Shown one piece after another: positions 51,708 through 61,848 of a DNA stretch of 64,000 bases (position 1 is its first letter; every line of letters begins with the position of its first letter). The stretch is from an uncultured Clostridia bacterium (GTDB lineage Bacteria > Bacillota > Clostridia > Christensenellales > Aristaeellaceae), in assembly GCA_947167215.1 (NCBI GenBank), contig CAMVHE010000008.1, positions 1 through 64,000 of the forward strand. Direction: 5' to 3'. A program made the position numbers and the translations under genes. The notes below the pieces were generated by a model. The model did not search any database and had not been told where the DNA came from. It saw only the letters and a program-made list of their open reading frames with translations.

Positions 51708-52106
51708 TTACCAGATAAAGGCGAGAACTTCGCCGCCAACGTTGGCCTGACGGGCCTGCTTATCGGTCATGACGCCCTTGGACGTGGACACGATAGCGAT
51801 TCCGAGACCGCCCAGAACCTTGGGCAGATCTTCACACTGACTGTAAACACGCAGTCCGGGACGGCTGATGCGCTTGAGTCCCACAATAACTGCCTGCTTC
51901 TTGTCGGTGTACTTGAGGCCGATCTTGATCTGTCCGGCCAGGCCGTCATCGATCAGATCTACACTTTTGATATAACCTTCGTCAAGCAGGATTTTAGCGA
52001 TCGACTTCTTCATATTGGAAGCGGGGATCATTACGGTATCGTGCTTGGCAACCTGAGCATTGCGGATGCGTGTGAGCATATCTGCAATGGGATCATTTAC
52101 GAGCAT
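51708..52106 (-). CDS. rpsH: 30S ribosomal protein S8
   Basis: 132 residues. [20 protein letters not shown] and the C-terminal [31 protein letters not shown] are the S8 signature. It binds helix 21 of 16S rRNA and represses the spc operon in E. coli. Confidence 0.98.
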   Translation of the reverse strand: MLVNDPIADMLTRIRNAQVAKHDTVMIPASNMKKSIAKILLDEGYIKSVDLIDDGLAGQIKIGLKYTDKKQAVIVGLKRISRPGLRVYSQCEDLPKVLGGLGIAIVSTSKGVMTDKQARQANVGGEVLAFIW

Positions 52107-52118
52107 TTCTGTCCCTCC

Positions 52119-52304
52119 TTACCAGCTGGCCTTACGGACACCAGGAATCTGTCCCTTATAAGCCAGTTCTCGGAAACAAATGCGGCAAACACCATACTTG
52201 CGAAGCACGGAGTGCGGACGGCCGCACAGACGGCAGCGCGTATAGGCACGGGTCGAAAACTTCGGGGTCCGCTGCTGTTTGTTGATCATGCTGGTCTTAG
52301 CCAT
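52119..52304 (-). CDS. rpsN: 30S ribosomal protein S14, zinc-binding type
   Basis: 61 residues from the ATG at 52304 ([20 protein letters not shown]). [21 protein letters not shown] gives the two CxxC pairs of the short zinc form (RpsN1/RpsZ). A frame 20 codons longer is upstream but the ribosome binding site and homology favour this start. Confidence 0.97.
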   Translation of the reverse strand: MAKTSMINKQQRTPKFSTRAYTRCRLCGRPHSVLRKYGVCRICFRELAYKGQIPGVRKASW

Positions 52305-52318
52305 ATTTGTCCTCCTCT

Positions 52319-52861
52319 TTACCTTGTGAACGGCATACCAAGCAGCTGAAGCAGTTCCTTGCACTCTTCATCCGTCTTGGCCGTGGTCACAAAGATCATT
52401 TCCATACCCCGTACCTTTTCGACCTTATCATAGTCGATTTCGGGGAACAGAAGCTGTTCACGAATACCCAGGGAGTAATTTCCGCGGCCGTCGAAAGCCT
52501 TGTCGGAAACGCCATGGAAGTCGCGAACACGGGGCAGTGCGATGTTCATCAGCTTGTCAGCGAACTCGTACATCCGCTCACCGCGCAGGGTTACTTTCGC
52601 ACCAACATTCATGCCTTCGCGCAGCTTGAAGTTTGCGATGGACTTCTTGGCCTTCGTGACCACAGCCTTCTGGCCGGCGATCTGCTCAAGTTCCTTCACA
52701 GCACCTTCAAGTGCCTTGGGGTTATCTTTGCAATCACCGAGACCCATGTTGATGACGATCTTTTCGATCTTCGGGATCTCGTTGACGTTCTTGTAGCCGA
52801 ACTTCTGCTGCAGGGCAGGAACGGCTTCGGTCACATACTTATCGTAAAGACGCGTATCCAT
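52319..52861 (-). CDS. rplE: 50S ribosomal protein L5
   Basis: 180 residues from the ATG at 52861 ([20 protein letters not shown]), with AGGAGGATAC upstream; 16 extra in-frame codons are rejected. [13 protein letters not shown] and [23 protein letters not shown] are L5 signatures. It links 5S rRNA to the large subunit. Confidence 0.98.
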   Translation of the reverse strand: MDTRLYDKYVTEAVPALQQKFGYKNVNEIPKIEKIVINMGLGDCKDNPKALEGAVKELEQIAGQKAVVTKAKKSIANFKLREGMNVGAKVTLRGERMYEFADKLMNIALPRVRDFHGVSDKAFDGRGNYSLGIREQLLFPEIDYDKVEKVRGMEMIFVTTAKTDEECKELLQLLGMPFTR

Positions 52862-52878
52862 TTCTGTATCCTCCTGCA

Positions 52879-53253
52879 TTAATCTATCGTCGTGCCGCAC
52901 TTCTTGCACACACGAACCTTGTTGCCATTCTCAAGCACCTGGTAGCCAACGCGGACACCGCGCTTGCACTTCGGGCAGATCAGCATGACGTTGGATGCTG
53001 CGATGGCGGCTTCCTTGGACACGATCTGACCGGCACCACCCTGCTGCTGCGGTCTCATGTGGCGCTTGCAAATGTTGACACCTTCAACAATAACACGGTC
53101 ATACTTCTTGACCCTGTTCTTGCCCATCATAGAGGGCTGACGATTGTTGGGATCGGTCTTGTCGACATAAGGAATCACGGAGAGGACTTCGCCCTCTTTG
53201 CCCTTATCCTTACCAGTGATCACAACAACCCTATCCTTTGCACGGATATGCAT
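52879..53253 (-). CDS. rplX: 50S ribosomal protein L24, slightly extended
   Basis: 124 residues from the ATG at 53253 ([20 protein letters not shown], the KOW motif). Compared with about 100-105 in most bacteria it has an extra segment [18 protein letters not shown]. It still has the C-terminal [12 protein letters not shown]...CKKCG zinc-type pairs. Early 50S assembly protein near the exit tunnel. Confidence 0.95.
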   Translation of the reverse strand: MHIRAKDRVVVITGKDKGKEGEVLSVIPYVDKTDPNNRQPSMMGKNRVKKYDRVIVEGVNICKRHMRPQQQGGAGQIVSKEAAIAASNVMLICPKCKRGVRVGYQVLENGNKVRVCKKCGTTID

Positions 53254-53269
53254 ACTTCTCGCTACCTCC

Positions 53270-53638
53270 TCACAGAACTTCGGGCGCAAGAGAGACGATC
53301 TTCATAAAGTCGTGTTCGCGAAGTTCACGCGCGACCGGCCCAAAGATACGGGTGCCTCTCGGCTGCTTGTCGGCACCGATGATAACTGCGGCGTTATCAT
53401 CGAACCGGATGTACGAACCGTCCGGACGACGGTAGCTCTTGTGCACACGGACGATAACGGCCTTCACGACATCGCCTTTTTTTACAACGCCGCCGGGCGT
53501 TGCACTCTTAACCGAAGCCATGATGACGTCACCAACCGAGCCGGTCTGACGGAAAGAACCGCCCATGACACGGAAGCACATGATTTCCTTAGCGCCGGTA
53601 TTGTCGGCGACCTTAAGACGCGTTTGCGGCTGAATCAT
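53270..53638 (-). CDS. rplN: 50S ribosomal protein L14
   Basis: 122 residues, exactly the usual length. [49 protein letters not shown]. Located at the inter-subunit face. Upstream of rplX by 16 bases. Confidence 0.98.
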   Translation of the reverse strand: MIQPQTRLKVADNTGAKEIMCFRVMGGSFRQTGSVGDVIMASVKSATPGGVVKKGDVVKAVIVRVHKSYRRPDGSYIRFDDNAAVIIGADKQPRGTRIFGPVARELREHDFMKIVSLAPEVL

Positions 53639-53667
53639 TGTGTTTTTTCCTCCTTATCAGCAAGCGA

Positions 53668-53928
53668 TTACTTCGCCTTCTCGATGATCTCGACGAGGCG
53701 CCAACGCTTGTCACGGCTCAGCGGACGAGTTTCCATCACGCGCACGGTATCTCCGATGCCGCATTCGTTGTTCTCGTCATGTGCCTTAATTTTGGTAGTA
53801 CGGTTGATAATCTTACCGTAAAGGGGATGACGAACGCGATACTTAACTGCGACGGTAATTGTCTTGTCCATCTTATCGCTGACAACGACACCAACGCGAG
53901 TCTTGCGCATTCCTCTTTCTTCAGACAT
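53668..53928 (-). CDS. rpsQ: 30S ribosomal protein S17
   Basis: 86 residues: [34 protein letters not shown] and [24 protein letters not shown]-fold rRNA binder. Between rpmC and rplN. Confidence 0.98.
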   Translation of the reverse strand: MSEERGMRKTRVGVVVSDKMDKTITVAVKYRVRHPLYGKIINRTTKIKAHDENNECGIGDTVRVMETRPLSRDKRWRLVEIIEKAK

Positions 53929-53948
53929 AATGCGTTTCTCCTTTCGAG

Positions 53949-54149
53949 TTACGCCTGAGCCTTAAGCTCAAGGCTGCGCAGCGCAGTTTTTGCACGGGCG
54001 ATATCGCGCTTGGTCTTGACCAGTGCAGTGTGATCACTCAGATTGTTGGTCACTTTCTGGAAGCGCAGGTTGAAGAGTTCCTTCTTCAGCTCGGCGATCT
54101 TGTCATTCAGCTCGGCTGCAGACAGATCACTGTACGTGTTCTTCTTCAT
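53949..54149 (-). CDS. rpmC: 50S ribosomal protein L29
   Basis: 66 residues, helical hairpin: [23 protein letters not shown] and [22 protein letters not shown]. It overlaps rplP by one base. Lies at the tunnel exit with L23, where trigger factor and SRP bind. Confidence 0.97.
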   Translation of the reverse strand: MKKNTYSDLSAAELNDKIAELKKELFNLRFQKVTNNLSDHTALVKTKRDIARAKTALRSLELKAQA

Positions 54150-54580
54150 TACGCCTCACCGCCTTCGTCTGCTTTAGTCTTCATGATGATCTTGGTCTTG
54201 AGGGGCAGCTTGTGGGAGGCCAGACGCAGTGCTTCACGTGCATCGGACTCGGCAACGCCCTTGATCTCAAAGAGTACACGGCCGGGCTTTACAACCGCAA
54301 CCCAGTACTCGGGGGAACCTTTACCGGAACCCATGCGGGTCTCGGCAGGCTTTTCAGTAATCGGTTTGTCAGGGAAGATCTTGATCCATACCTGACCACC
54401 ACGCTTGGTATAACGGGTGAGAGCCACACGAGCGGCCTCAATCTGGCGAGCGGTAACCCATGCCGGTTCGGTAGCCACAAGGCCGATGTCACCGTATGCC
54501 AGGAAATTACCACGCTGCGCCTTGCCCTTCATGCGACCGCGGAAGACGCGGCGGCGCTTTACTCTTTTCGGCATTAACAT
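54149..54580 (-). CDS. rplP: 50S ribosomal protein L16
   Basis: 143 residues: [43 protein letters not shown]. Organises the A-site and peptidyl-transferase side. Overlaps rpmC by one base, so the two are coupled. Confidence 0.98.
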   Translation of the reverse strand: MLMPKRVKRRRVFRGRMKGKAQRGNFLAYGDIGLVATEPAWVTARQIEAARVALTRYTKRGGQVWIKIFPDKPITEKPAETRMGSGKGSPEYWVAVVKPGRVLFEIKGVAESDAREALRLASHKLPLKTKIIMKTKADEGGEA

Positions 54581-54583
54581 GGT

Positions 54584-55312
54584 TTACTTGCCTCCTTCGG
54601 TCTTCACCGGAGCCGCCTTTTTCGCAGCAGGAAGAACCTGTCCTTTATAAATCCAAACCTTGACGCCCAGACGGCCGTATGCAGTCTTCGCCTCGGCAAA
54701 GCCGTAGTCGATGTCAGCACGCAGGGTCTGCAGCGGGATGGAACCTTCATGATATCCCTCGGAACGGGCAATGTCAGCACCGCCCAGACGGCCGGCCACG
54801 CTGGTCTTGATGCCCTTGGCACCGGCACGCATGGAGCTCTGCAGGCACTTCTTCATGGCCCGACGGAAGGAAACACGGTTCTCCAGCTGAGCAGCGATGT
54901 TCTCTGCCACGAGCTGTGCATCCAGATCCGGGTTCTTGATTTCCTGGACATTCAGGATAACCTGAACGTTCTTGCCACCCAGCTTCTTGGTGATAGCAGA
55001 TTTGATTTTTTCAATGTTGGCGCCGTTGGTACCGATAACGATGCCGGGCTTTGCCACGTTGAGCGTTACGGTAACGCGGAGCTTGTCGTTGTCAAAACGA
55101 CGCTCGATGCCGATCTGGGAAACGCCGGCATCATACAGCTTCACGCTCTTCTTGCTCTTGTCGTCCACGAACTCGAGGTTCTTGATCATATCACGGAGCT
55201 TCGCGTCAGAAACGAGATTGTCCGCAAAATTCTTCTTATCCGCATACCAGGTGGAGCTCCAGTCCTTGATGACACCAACGCGAGCGCCATGCGGATTAAC
55301 TTTCTGGCCCAT
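54584..55312 (-). CDS. rpsC: 30S ribosomal protein S3
   Basis: 242 residues: [22 protein letters not shown] domain [16 protein letters not shown], and C-terminal [24 protein letters not shown]. Part of the mRNA entry channel. Its ATG overlaps the rplV stop (TGATG). Confidence 0.98.
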   Translation of the reverse strand: MGQKVNPHGARVGVIKDWSSTWYADKKNFADNLVSDAKLRDMIKNLEFVDDKSKKSVKLYDAGVSQIGIERRFDNDKLRVTVTLNVAKPGIVIGTNGANIEKIKSAITKKLGGKNVQVILNVQEIKNPDLDAQLVAENIAAQLENRVSFRRAMKKCLQSSMRAGAKGIKTSVAGRLGGADIARSEGYHEGSIPLQTLRADIDYGFAEAKTAYGRLGVKVWIYKGQVLPAAKKAAPVKTEGGK

Positions 55313-55707
55313 CAGATAACCTCCTTCATCTGGTCAAGCACAATCGTGATGTGGCAGGTACGCTTGAGCATCGGAGATGCGCTGCCGCGGTTCCGTGCCA
55401 CATACCGCTTGAGCGTGGGACCAGGATTGGCATATACCTCAGCAACGTAGAGGGAACCACGGTCCATTTCATTATTTTCTTCTGCATTTGCCATTGCAGA
55501 GAGGAGCAGCTTCTCCATGACAGGGGCGGCTGCTTTCTGGGTGTACATGAGAATGGCGAGTGCATCCTCAGCCTTCTTGCCGCGAATCAGATCCGCGACA
55601 ATGCCAGCCTTGCTGGGTGCAATGCGGACATACTTGGCGACAGCATGAGGCCGTTTGTCACGATTCTCTTTGCGAGCCTTAGCTTTTTCACGAATTCTTG
55701 TTGCCAT
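55312..55707 (-). CDS. rplV: 50S ribosomal protein L22
   Basis: 131 residues from the ATG at 55707 ([20 protein letters not shown]), preceded by GAGGTGAGG; a GTG three codons earlier is possible. [20 protein letters not shown] and the tunnel-loop region [17 protein letters not shown] are clear. The 20-residue basic N-terminus is longer than in E. coli. Confidence 0.97.
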   Translation of the reverse strand: MATRIREKAKARKENRDKRPHAVAKYVRIAPSKAGIVADLIRGKKAEDALAILMYTQKAAAPVMEKLLLSAMANAEENNEMDRGSLYVAEVYANPGPTLKRYVARNRGSASPMLKRTCHITIVLDQMKEVI

Positions 55708-55719
55708 ACGCCTCACCTC

Positions 55720-56001
55720 TTACTTTCCGCCGGAAGACTTTTCGGAACCGGCATGACCACGGAAGGTCCTGGTCGGTGCGAATTCTCCCAGTTTATGTCC
55801 TACCATCTCTTCGACGATATAAACCGGCACATGCTTGCGTCCATCATAGACAGCGATGGTGTGTCCTACCATCTGCGGGAAAATCGTAGATGCACGGGAC
55901 CATGTCTTAAGAACACTCTTCTTGCCGGATTCATTCATTGCCTCGACCCTTTTGAGGAGCTTTTCAGCAACATAGGGGCCTTTCTTGACCGATCTGCTCA
56001 T
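55720..56001 (-). CDS. rpsS: 30S ribosomal protein S19
   Basis: 93 residues: [44 protein letters not shown]. Partner of S13 in the 30S head. Standard position between rplB and rplV. Confidence 0.98.
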   Translation of the reverse strand: MSRSVKKGPYVAEKLLKRVEAMNESGKKSVLKTWSRASTIFPQMVGHTIAVYDGRKHVPVYIVEEMVGHKLGEFAPTRTFRGHAGSEKSSGGK

Positions 56002-56016
56002 TGATGAATCCTCCTA

Positions 56017-56850
56017 TTACTTCTTCCCGGCACGCTTGACAATCTTCTTGTCAGAGTACTTGTTGTGCTTACGCGTCTTGAGACCCAGTGCAGGCTTGCC
56101 CCACGGGGTAACAGGTGCCGGAAGTCCAACCGGGCTCTTGCCTTCGCCACCACCATGCGGATGATCGCAGGGGTTCATAACAACGCCGCGGACTGCCGGA
56201 CGGACGCCCATGTGACGGGTACGGCCTGCTTTGCCGACGCGAACATTGCTGTAGTCCGTGTTGCCCACGGTACCGATGGTTGCCTTCGCATCCATGGAGA
56301 TCATGCGGACCTCGCCGGAGGGAAGACGGACCTGGGCATATTCCCCTTCCTTAGCCATCAGCTGAGCAGCATCGCCTGCGCTGCGGACCAGCTGGCCGCC
56401 GCGGCCCGGAATGATCTCCACATTGTGGATCAGAGTACCGAGCGGGATGTTGCGGAGGGGCAGTGCATTGCCGGGCTTGATATCAGCGTTGTCGCCGCTG
56501 AGCAGCACGTCGCCGACCTTCAGGTCAAGCGGTGCAAGGATGTAGCGCTTCTCGCCGTCTGCATAGTTCAGCAGAGCGATGAAAGCGGTACGGTTCGGAT
56601 CGTACTCGATCGCGGCAACCTTGGCAGGGACATTGTCCTTGTTCCGCTTGAAATCGATGATGCGGTACTTCACCTTGTTTCCGCCACCCTGGTGACGAAC
56701 GGTGATCTTGCCCTGATTGTTGCGGCCGGCATGTTTCTTCTTAATCTCAACCAGAGATTTTTCCGGTGTCTTCTTGGTGACTTCCTCAAAGGTCAGAACC
56801 GACATGAAACGTCTTGCTGGGGAAGTCGGCTTATAAACACGAATAGCCAT
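56017..56850 (-). CDS. rplB: 50S ribosomal protein L2
   Basis: 277 residues: [20 protein letters not shown], the conserved [21 protein letters not shown] loop with the His needed near the peptidyl-transferase centre. Normal length. Confidence 0.98.
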   Translation of the reverse strand: MAIRVYKPTSPARRFMSVLTFEEVTKKTPEKSLVEIKKKHAGRNNQGKITVRHQGGGNKVKYRIIDFKRNKDNVPAKVAAIEYDPNRTAFIALLNYADGEKRYILAPLDLKVGDVLLSGDNADIKPGNALPLRNIPLGTLIHNVEIIPGRGGQLVRSAGDAAQLMAKEGEYAQVRLPSGEVRMISMDAKATIGTVGNTDYSNVRVGKAGRTRHMGVRPAVRGVVMNPCDHPHGGGEGKSPVGLPAPVTPWGKPALGLKTRKHNKYSDKKIVKRAGKK

Positions 56851-56868
56851 TTGTCTTTAACCTCCCGT

Positions 56869-57165
56869 TTACTGCGCCATGCCGTCGAAGAACTCAATCG
56901 TCTTAGAGTCTTTCTTCAGCGTAACATAAGCCTTCTTGATTTCGGGCGTACGGCCGGAGTAGCGGCCCTGACGCTTGATCTTGCCCAGGGTACGAAGCGT
57001 ATTGACGCTCTCAACCTTCACATCAAATACTGCTTCCACAGCCTGCTTGATCTCAATCTTATTGGCATCGAGTGCTACCTGAAATACGTAGCGCTTGCCT
57101 TCGAATCCATTATAGGCCTTCTCCGTCATGATCGGGCGGAGAATGATATCATGAGGATTTTTCAT
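56869..57165 (-). CDS. rplW: 50S ribosomal protein L23
   Basis: 98 residues: MKNPHDIILRPIMTEKAYNG, VEAVFDVKVESVNTLRTLGK. Docking site for trigger factor and SRP at the tunnel exit. Overlaps the rplD stop by one base. Confidence 0.98.
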   Translation of the reverse strand: MKNPHDIILRPIMTEKAYNGFEGKRYVFQVALDANKIEIKQAVEAVFDVKVESVNTLRTLGKIKRQGRYSGRTPEIKKAYVTLKKDSKTIEFFDGMAQ

Positions 57166-57788
57166 TATACATAAACCTCCTCAACCTGCTGCACCGCATC
57201 CTGGGTGATGATGAATTTCTCATTTGCCAGAATGTCGAGAACGTTGATCGTGTTCACATAAGCCGTCTTAAGGCCGGGGATGTTGGCTGCTGCGCGGGTA
57301 ATCGTCTCATCCGGGCCAGCCAGAACCAGCAGAGCGGTCTTATTCACGCCAAGGTTCTTCATGATCTTGGCAACTTCGCGGGTCTTCGGTGCCGTGAGGG
57401 AGATCTTATCGAGAACGATCATCTCCTGCTCGTTTACCTTGGCGGTAAGCACACCCTTGATAGCCAGGCGGCGAACCTTCTTGGGGACGTTGATGACATA
57501 ATCACGGGGCTTTGGTGCAAATACCACGCCGCCATGGGTGAACTGAGGTGCACGGTTGCCATGATGACGTGCATTGCCAGTGCCCTTCTGGCGATAAATC
57601 TTGCGTCCGCCTCCGCGTACTTCGCCGCGGGTCTTGGCAGACTGCGTGCCCTGGCGCTTGGCGGCCAGCTGGCTGCGAACAACCAGGTGGATGGCAGCTT
57701 CGTTGATCTCGGCACCGAAGATTTCGTCCTTCAGTTCGATTTCACCGACATTTGCGCCTTCCTGATTCAGCATTGCAATTTTCGGCAT
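57165..57788 (-). CDS. rplD: 50S ribosomal protein L4
   Basis: 207 residues: the tunnel-loop segment KTRGEVRGGGRKIYRQKGTGNARHG-like (residues about 52-75) is present. In E. coli L4 represses the S10 operon; whether that holds here is unknown. Standard order after rplC. Confidence 0.98.
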   Translation of the reverse strand: MPKIAMLNQEGANVGEIELKDEIFGAEINEAAIHLVVRSQLAAKRQGTQSAKTRGEVRGGGRKIYRQKGTGNARHHGNRAPQFTHGGVVFAPKPRDYVINVPKKVRRLAIKGVLTAKVNEQEMIVLDKISLTAPKTREVAKIMKNLGVNKTALLVLAGPDETITRAAANIPGLKTAYVNTINVLDILANEKFIITQDAVQQVEEVYV

Positions 57789-57807
57789 TGTAATGATTCC
57801 TCCTTAC

Positions 57808-58449
57808 TTAGGCCTTCACGGAATCACGAATGACAAGAGTTCCGCCATTCGGGCCCGGTACTGCGCCACGCACGAGAAGAAGATTGCGATCGGCATCCAC
57901 ACGAACCACGCTGAGGTTCAGCGTCGTCACACGGTCAACACCGTAATGACCAGGCATCTTCTTGTTCTTGAAAACACGGGACGGGTCGGAGTTTGCACTC
58001 ATGGAACCTACGCCACGATGATACTTGGAACCATGGGCCATCGGGCCGGTGTGATGATTCCAACGCTGAATGACGCCGCTGTATCCATGACCCTTGGATG
58101 TACCAGTTACATCCACATGATCGCCTGCTGCGAACACATCTACCTTGATCTCGTCGCCTACGTTGTACGTGCTGCAGTCCTCAAGGCGAAGTTCGCGAAG
58201 CGTTCTGGTGGGTTCGACATTCGCCTTGGCAAAATGACCCTTCTGGGGCTTGTTGACGAGCTTCTCTGCACGATTCGGTGCATAAGCATCAAATCCAACC
58301 TGGATTGCTTCGTATCCGTCCTTCTCAACCGTCTTCTTCTGAACGACGGGGCACGGACCAGCCTGAATAACGGTGACGGGGATCAGGCGGCCGTCTTCGG
58401 CAAAGATCTGCGTCATGCCGATCTTTTTTCCGACGATACCTTTTTTCAT
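57808..58449 (-). CDS. rplC: 50S ribosomal protein L3
   Basis: 213 residues: [46 protein letters not shown] with the conserved Gln region near the peptidyl-transferase centre. Early 50S assembly protein. Normal length. Confidence 0.98.
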   Translation of the reverse strand: MKKGIVGKKIGMTQIFAEDGRLIPVTVIQAGPCPVVQKKTVEKDGYEAIQVGFDAYAPNRAEKLVNKPQKGHFAKANVEPTRTLRELRLEDCSTYNVGDEIKVDVFAAGDHVDVTGTSKGHGYSGVIQRWNHHTGPMAHGSKYHRGVGSMSANSDPSRVFKNKKMPGHYGVDRVTTLNLSVVRVDADRNLLLVRGAVPGPNGGTLVIRDSVKA

Positions 58450-58466
58450 CTTACTTTACCTCCTGA

Positions 58467-58775
58467 TCACAGTTTGATCTCGATTTCCACACCTGCCGGA
58501 AGATCGAGCTTTTCCATTGCATCAAACGTGGCGCGCGTAGGATTCTGAACATCGATCAGACGCTTGTGGGTGCGCTGCTCAAACTGCTCGCGAGAATCTT
58601 TATACTTATGCGGTGCACGCAGGATCGTTACGACCTCACGCTCAGTGGGAAGCGGAATCGGTCCTGAAACCTTCGATCCGGTGCGGCGCGCCGTCTCGAC
58701 AATGCGCTCTGCTGCTTGGTCTACGAGGCTGTGCTCATAAGCCCAGAGCTTAATACGGATTTTCTTGCTGGCCAT
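58467..58775 (-). CDS. rpsJ: 30S ribosomal protein S10
   Basis: 102 residues: [59 protein letters not shown]. First gene of the superoperon; also the NusE antitermination factor. GGAGGAAATG supports the start at 58775. The promoter lies about 160 bases upstream. Confidence 0.98.
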   Translation of the reverse strand: MASKKIRIKLWAYEHSLVDQAAERIVETARRTGSKVSGPIPLPTEREVVTILRAPHKYKDSREQFEQRTHKRLIDVQNPTRATFDAMEKLDLPAGVEIEIKL

Positions 58776-58935
58776 TTCATTTCCTCCTTATTCGTACTCA
58801 AGTACGACTGCTTGGCATTTTGCCCTGCATGACGGATCTTGAGCCGTCGTCCGATTAGCGGACATGGTCCACAACAGTTACCTCACTGGCCAGTGAGCAA
58901 TCTGCTGCTTCATTCCTTTGCAGACATCGGTCGAT

Positions 58936-58964
58936 ATTATATTCTAAATCATTTTTCGAGGCAA
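58936..58964 (-). promoter_or_regulatory. Promoter of the S10-spc-alpha superoperon
   Basis: Minus strand TTGCCT, 17-base spacer, perfect TATAAT, inside an AT-rich stretch (58935-59080) that could act as an UP element. The leader of about 150 bases to rpsJ contains a perfect CTCACTGG/CCAGTGAG palindrome at 58882-58897. Confidence 0.85.
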
Positions 58965-59372
58965 TACTCTTTTTAAATTTTTTTGAATTTTTTGCATTTT
59001 ATTTGTCCGTCGGATTATTTCTTAAATCGTTTAAATTCAATATGTTTAAATATTACTTGCTTTTCTAATTGATTCCATCGCAATATTTGTCCACCCCTCC
59101 GGGCGTTTAGTTTTCACCTGTTCTATCCACGCCTCCGGGTGTTTCCTATTGTTGCGCACGCATGTCCTCCTGTGCTATATATAAGGAAGAAACTCCCCCG
59201 GATCCCCTTTTTCTCTTCCGGCCTTCTGTTTTTCGCTTTCCTCGCCCGGGATGCATTTCCTCACTGCCCTCCTGCTCCCTCTGCGGGCTGCATCCCGCTT
59301 TCTCTGCCCTGCCGTATCCCATGCCTTCCGCCTTCTTCCTCCCGGCAATTGGCTTGTATGCTAAACTGGAGA
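58965..59372. other. Intergenic region between the superoperon and the kinase-like gene
   Basis: About 400 bases with no credible gene. The first 115 bases are very AT-rich. Two near-identical 18-base direct repeats lie at 59091-59108 and 59127-59144. The rest is C/T-rich on the plus strand and without recognised elements. Confidence 0.5.
59091..59144. repeat. Pair of 18-base direct repeats
   Basis: CCACCCCTCCGGGCGTTT and CCACGCCTCCGGGTGTTT, 36 bases apart start to start (about 3.4 helical turns), 16 of 18 positions equal. Confidence 0.6.
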
Positions 59373-59401
59373 GTGACTTTTCTGGTCCTTTATGCTATAA
59401 T
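59373..59401 (+). promoter_or_regulatory. Promoter of the cytidylate-kinase-like gene
   Basis: GTGACT, 17-base spacer, perfect TATAAT preceded by TGC, 42 bases before the ATG. Confidence 0.75.
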
Positions 59402-59442
59402 TTCAGTGTGGCATTTTCCTGTAATGACAAGGAGGGACTGCA

Positions 59443-60066
59443 ATGTCAAATCCATTAATTATCACCATTGGTCGTGAATATGGAAGTGGCGGCCGGCAGA
59501 TCGGTGAAATGGTAGCCAAGGAGCTCGGCATCGCATATTACGATAAGGAGCTCATCAAATTAGTCGCCGAAAAGAGTGGCTTCTCTCATGAATTCATTGA
59601 GGATAATGAACAGCGTACTTCCAACGGCTTTATGCAGAACTGGGCAGCCTCTTCCGCATATTCCAACGGTTTCTTTTCCACACAGTACCTGCCTCTTTCC
59701 GAGGCACTGTTCATCTCCCAGTCTCAGGCTATCCGGGAGATCGCTGAAAAAGAAAGTGCAGTTATCGTAGGACGCTGTGCGGATTATATTCTTGCCGGAC
59801 GCAAGCATACCATCAATATCTTCATTCATGCCCCCACGGAAGTCCGGGTCGCCCGCATCATGAAGCTCCACAACATTGACGAGGCATCCGCCCTCAAGGA
59901 GATCGCCAAGTCGGACAAGGAGCGCGGCAATCATTATTTCCGTTATACCGACCAGAAATGGGGCAAGGCGCAGAACTATGACCTTTGCATCAATTCTGCC
60001 CTGATGAGCATCGACAAAATCGTCAAGATGATTGTCCGCGTTGCTCAGATTGAAGAAGAAAAGTAA
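59443..60066 (+). CDS. Cytidylate-kinase-like family protein
   Basis: 207 residues. P-loop-type start IITIGREYGSGGRQIGEMVAKELGI, VGRCADYIL and VEVRVARI-type lid segment (TEVRVARIMKLHNID) match the Cytidylate_kin2 family, which is common in gut Clostridia and distinct from canonical Cmk. A nucleotide monophosphate kinase role is likely but the substrate is not established. Single gene with AAGGAGG upstream and its own promoter. Confidence 0.85.
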   Translation: MSNPLIITIGREYGSGGRQIGEMVAKELGIAYYDKELIKLVAEKSGFSHEFIEDNEQRTSNGFMQNWAASSAYSNGFFSTQYLPLSEALFISQSQAIREIAEKESAVIVGRCADYILAGRKHTINIFIHAPTEVRVARIMKLHNIDEASALKEIAKSDKERGNHYFRYTDQKWGKAQNYDLCINSALMSIDKIVKMIVRVAQIEEEK

Positions 60067-60097
60067 GCATACGGAAATGAGAATCCTTTATCCCCAT

Positions 60098-60134
60098 CAA
60101 AAAAATCCCTCAGGCATGGACCTGAGGGATTTCT
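60098..60134. terminator. Terminator hairpin after the kinase-like gene
   Basis: Perfect 12-base stem AAATCCCTCAGG / CCTGAGGGATTT with a 6-base loop. The T-run is strong only on the minus strand (TTTTTTT) and weak on the plus strand (TTTCT), so it may also stop transcripts running in from the PucR gene. Confidence 0.82.
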
Positions 60135-60151
60135 GATATCGGAGTGAACCT

Positions 60152-60640
60152 ATGACAAAGGAACAGTATCAAAAGATTACAGACAGGACAAGAACATTGC
60201 TGCATGGACGGGTATGGCTTCTGCAGGTTCCGACCGTGCTGTGCGCAGGTATCTACGGCTTCCTTTTTCTCCTGCAGTTCTCCAAAGGCACCTTCCCGCT
60301 GCGGTACTGCCTTTTTCCCCTGACCTGTTTTGTACTTGTCAGTCTGCTGCGTACGCTGATCAACCGGACACGGCCTTATGATTTTTTTCATCTGCCGCCT
60401 GTCGGTTCCTATCTTCCCGGAAAGGGCAAGAGCATGCCCAGCCGCCATGCCGCATCTGCCACGGCGATTGCCCTGGCAGTTCTGAGCGTTGTTCCCAATC
60501 CCGCATTCCGCATTTTCTGCATTCTTCTGTGTCTGCTGATCTGCAGCCTCCGCGTCTTTTCCGGTTTTCATTACCCGTCGGACGTCATAGCAGGCATGCT
60601 GCTGTCAGCCGGAATCTTCCTGCTGTTTATGATACGCTAA
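60152..60640 (+). CDS. PAP2-family membrane phosphatase
   Basis: 162 residues with about five membrane helices. The three PAP2 motifs are INRTRPYD, PSRHAASA and LRVFSGFHYPSD, with the catalytic His in the last two. Such enzymes dephosphorylate undecaprenyl pyrophosphate or phosphatidic acid derivatives. The first motif is shortened compared with KxxxxxxRP. GGAGTG precedes the ATG. It converges with the PucR-type regulator (3-base gap). Confidence 0.85.
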   Translation: MTKEQYQKITDRTRTLLHGRVWLLQVPTVLCAGIYGFLFLLQFSKGTFPLRYCLFPLTCFVLVSLLRTLINRTRPYDFFHLPPVGSYLPGKGKSMPSRHAASATAIALAVLSVVPNPAFRIFCILLCLLICSLRVFSGFHYPSDVIAGMLLSAGIFLLFMIR

Positions 60641-60643
60641 AAC

Positions 60644-61783
60644 TCATCCTTTTTCCATCTGGCTGAAGAGGACCAGAATGGCAAGATACATTTCGAAAGC
60701 CCGGTCATCCGAAATGCCAAAGAAGTCCTGTACCTTTGCAAGACGATAGCGGACCGTATTCGGATGCTGGCCGATCACCCTTGCAGTCTTTGTAATATCC
60801 AGATGATACAGCACATAGGCCTCCACCGTATCCATCAGAACGTTTTTATTCATCCGGTCAAAGTTGCGAAGGCGTGACAATGCTTTTTTGGCCTGCTGCT
60901 GGGCAAAGTCATCCTGAAGCAGCGGCATGATGAAGGCATAGAGTCCAAGGCCGTCTGCCGTGCAGCAGAACTGCGGCTCCAGTTCGGCTTTCTGAGCCGC
61001 ATAGACACTCTCACAGAGAAAGATGCCAATCTTCTGCGGATCCAGGCACGGGTTGGAGATACCCACGTAGTAATCCCCTTCCTGGGACCTCAGGCACCGG
61101 AGAAGATCCTCTGCATATTCCGTGCTTGAAATCTCGCCTTCCTGAAGGCGGCAGAACGCAACAAGCTTGCCATGCCAGCCCATGACGATATACCGTTTTT
61201 TCAGGTTCGGGTTTTCATTCAGCAGGTGTTCAAACCGCTCCTCCAGTGAAACATGCGCTTTGCGCTTTCCAATGGTCAGAACCCCGTAGGCAAAGGAGCT
61301 TTCCGGGTTGATCTGCCGCATGCGTTCCCGGATCTGTGCAGGAGAAAAAGTACCCCGGATCATGGAATCCAGCGTATCCTCATACCCGATGAAGGGATTC
61401 TTGTTGCGGATAAGGTCCGTAACCCGCAGGATGACATCCTCAATATAGGTATTGTCAAACTGAAAGATCGGCGTATGCAGCTGATTGGCACGTTCAAGAA
61501 CTTCCTGCGGCAGTTCCTGGAAATATGCCGTTTTAACCAGGAAACCAGCAACCCCCTGATCCAGCAGGGCAAGCATCGACTGGGAAACGAGGGTAATGTC
61601 CTCCCTGGCATAGGCCAGGGTTGTCACCACCAGATCACCCCGGTAAAAGTCAGGCAGTTTCATCCGGGAAGGATCATATTCAAACAGCACCGCGGCAGTT
61701 ACGGTTCGGTCTATGCCTTTGGCGCCGGCGACCAAATGGAGATTATGAAACTGTAAACGAAACAGATCCTTCAGATAAATCAT
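60644..61783 (-). CDS. PucR-family transcriptional regulator
   Basis: 379 residues. N-terminal PucR-type ligand domain (MIYLKDLFRLQFHNLHLVAG, VAGFLVKTAYFQELPQEVLERA), a GGDEF-like middle region (about 160-280) and a C-terminal helix-turn-helix (LDITKTARVIGQHPNTVRYRLAKVQDFFG). PucR/CdaR-type proteins control purine, amino-acid or sugar-acid genes. No obvious target lies next to it. It follows rplL after a terminator. Confidence 0.88.
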   Translation of the reverse strand: MIYLKDLFRLQFHNLHLVAGAKGIDRTVTAAVLFEYDPSRMKLPDFYRGDLVVTTLAYAREDITLVSQSMLALLDQGVAGFLVKTAYFQELPQEVLERANQLHTPIFQFDNTYIEDVILRVTDLIRNKNPFIGYEDTLDSMIRGTFSPAQIRERMRQINPESSFAYGVLTIGKRKAHVSLEERFEHLLNENPNLKKRYIVMGWHGKLVAFCRLQEGEISSTEYAEDLLRCLRSQEGDYYVGISNPCLDPQKIGIFLCESVYAAQKAELEPQFCCTADGLGLYAFIMPLLQDDFAQQQAKKALSRLRNFDRMNKNVLMDTVEAYVLYHLDITKTARVIGQHPNTVRYRLAKVQDFFGISDDRAFEMYLAILVLFSQMEKG

Positions 61784-61805
61784 CTTTTGACCTCCAGCAC
61801 TTTAC

Positions 61806-61841
61806 AAAAAAGGAGCACAGACGTGCTCCTTTTTGTTTTTT
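61806..61841 (-). terminator. Terminator of the rplJ-rplL operon
   Basis: AAAAAGGAGCAC, 4-base loop, GTGCTCCTTTTT followed by TTTGT on the minus strand; perfect 12-base stem, 7 bases after rplL. Confidence 0.92.
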
Positions 61842-61848
61842 GCAAGAA

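Noticed and set aside
58882-58897. Perfect CTCACTGGCCAGTGAG palindrome in the rpsJ leader as a terminator
   Set aside because: No loop and no T-run; it lies inside the leader of an essential operon. It could be an operator, but there is no further support.
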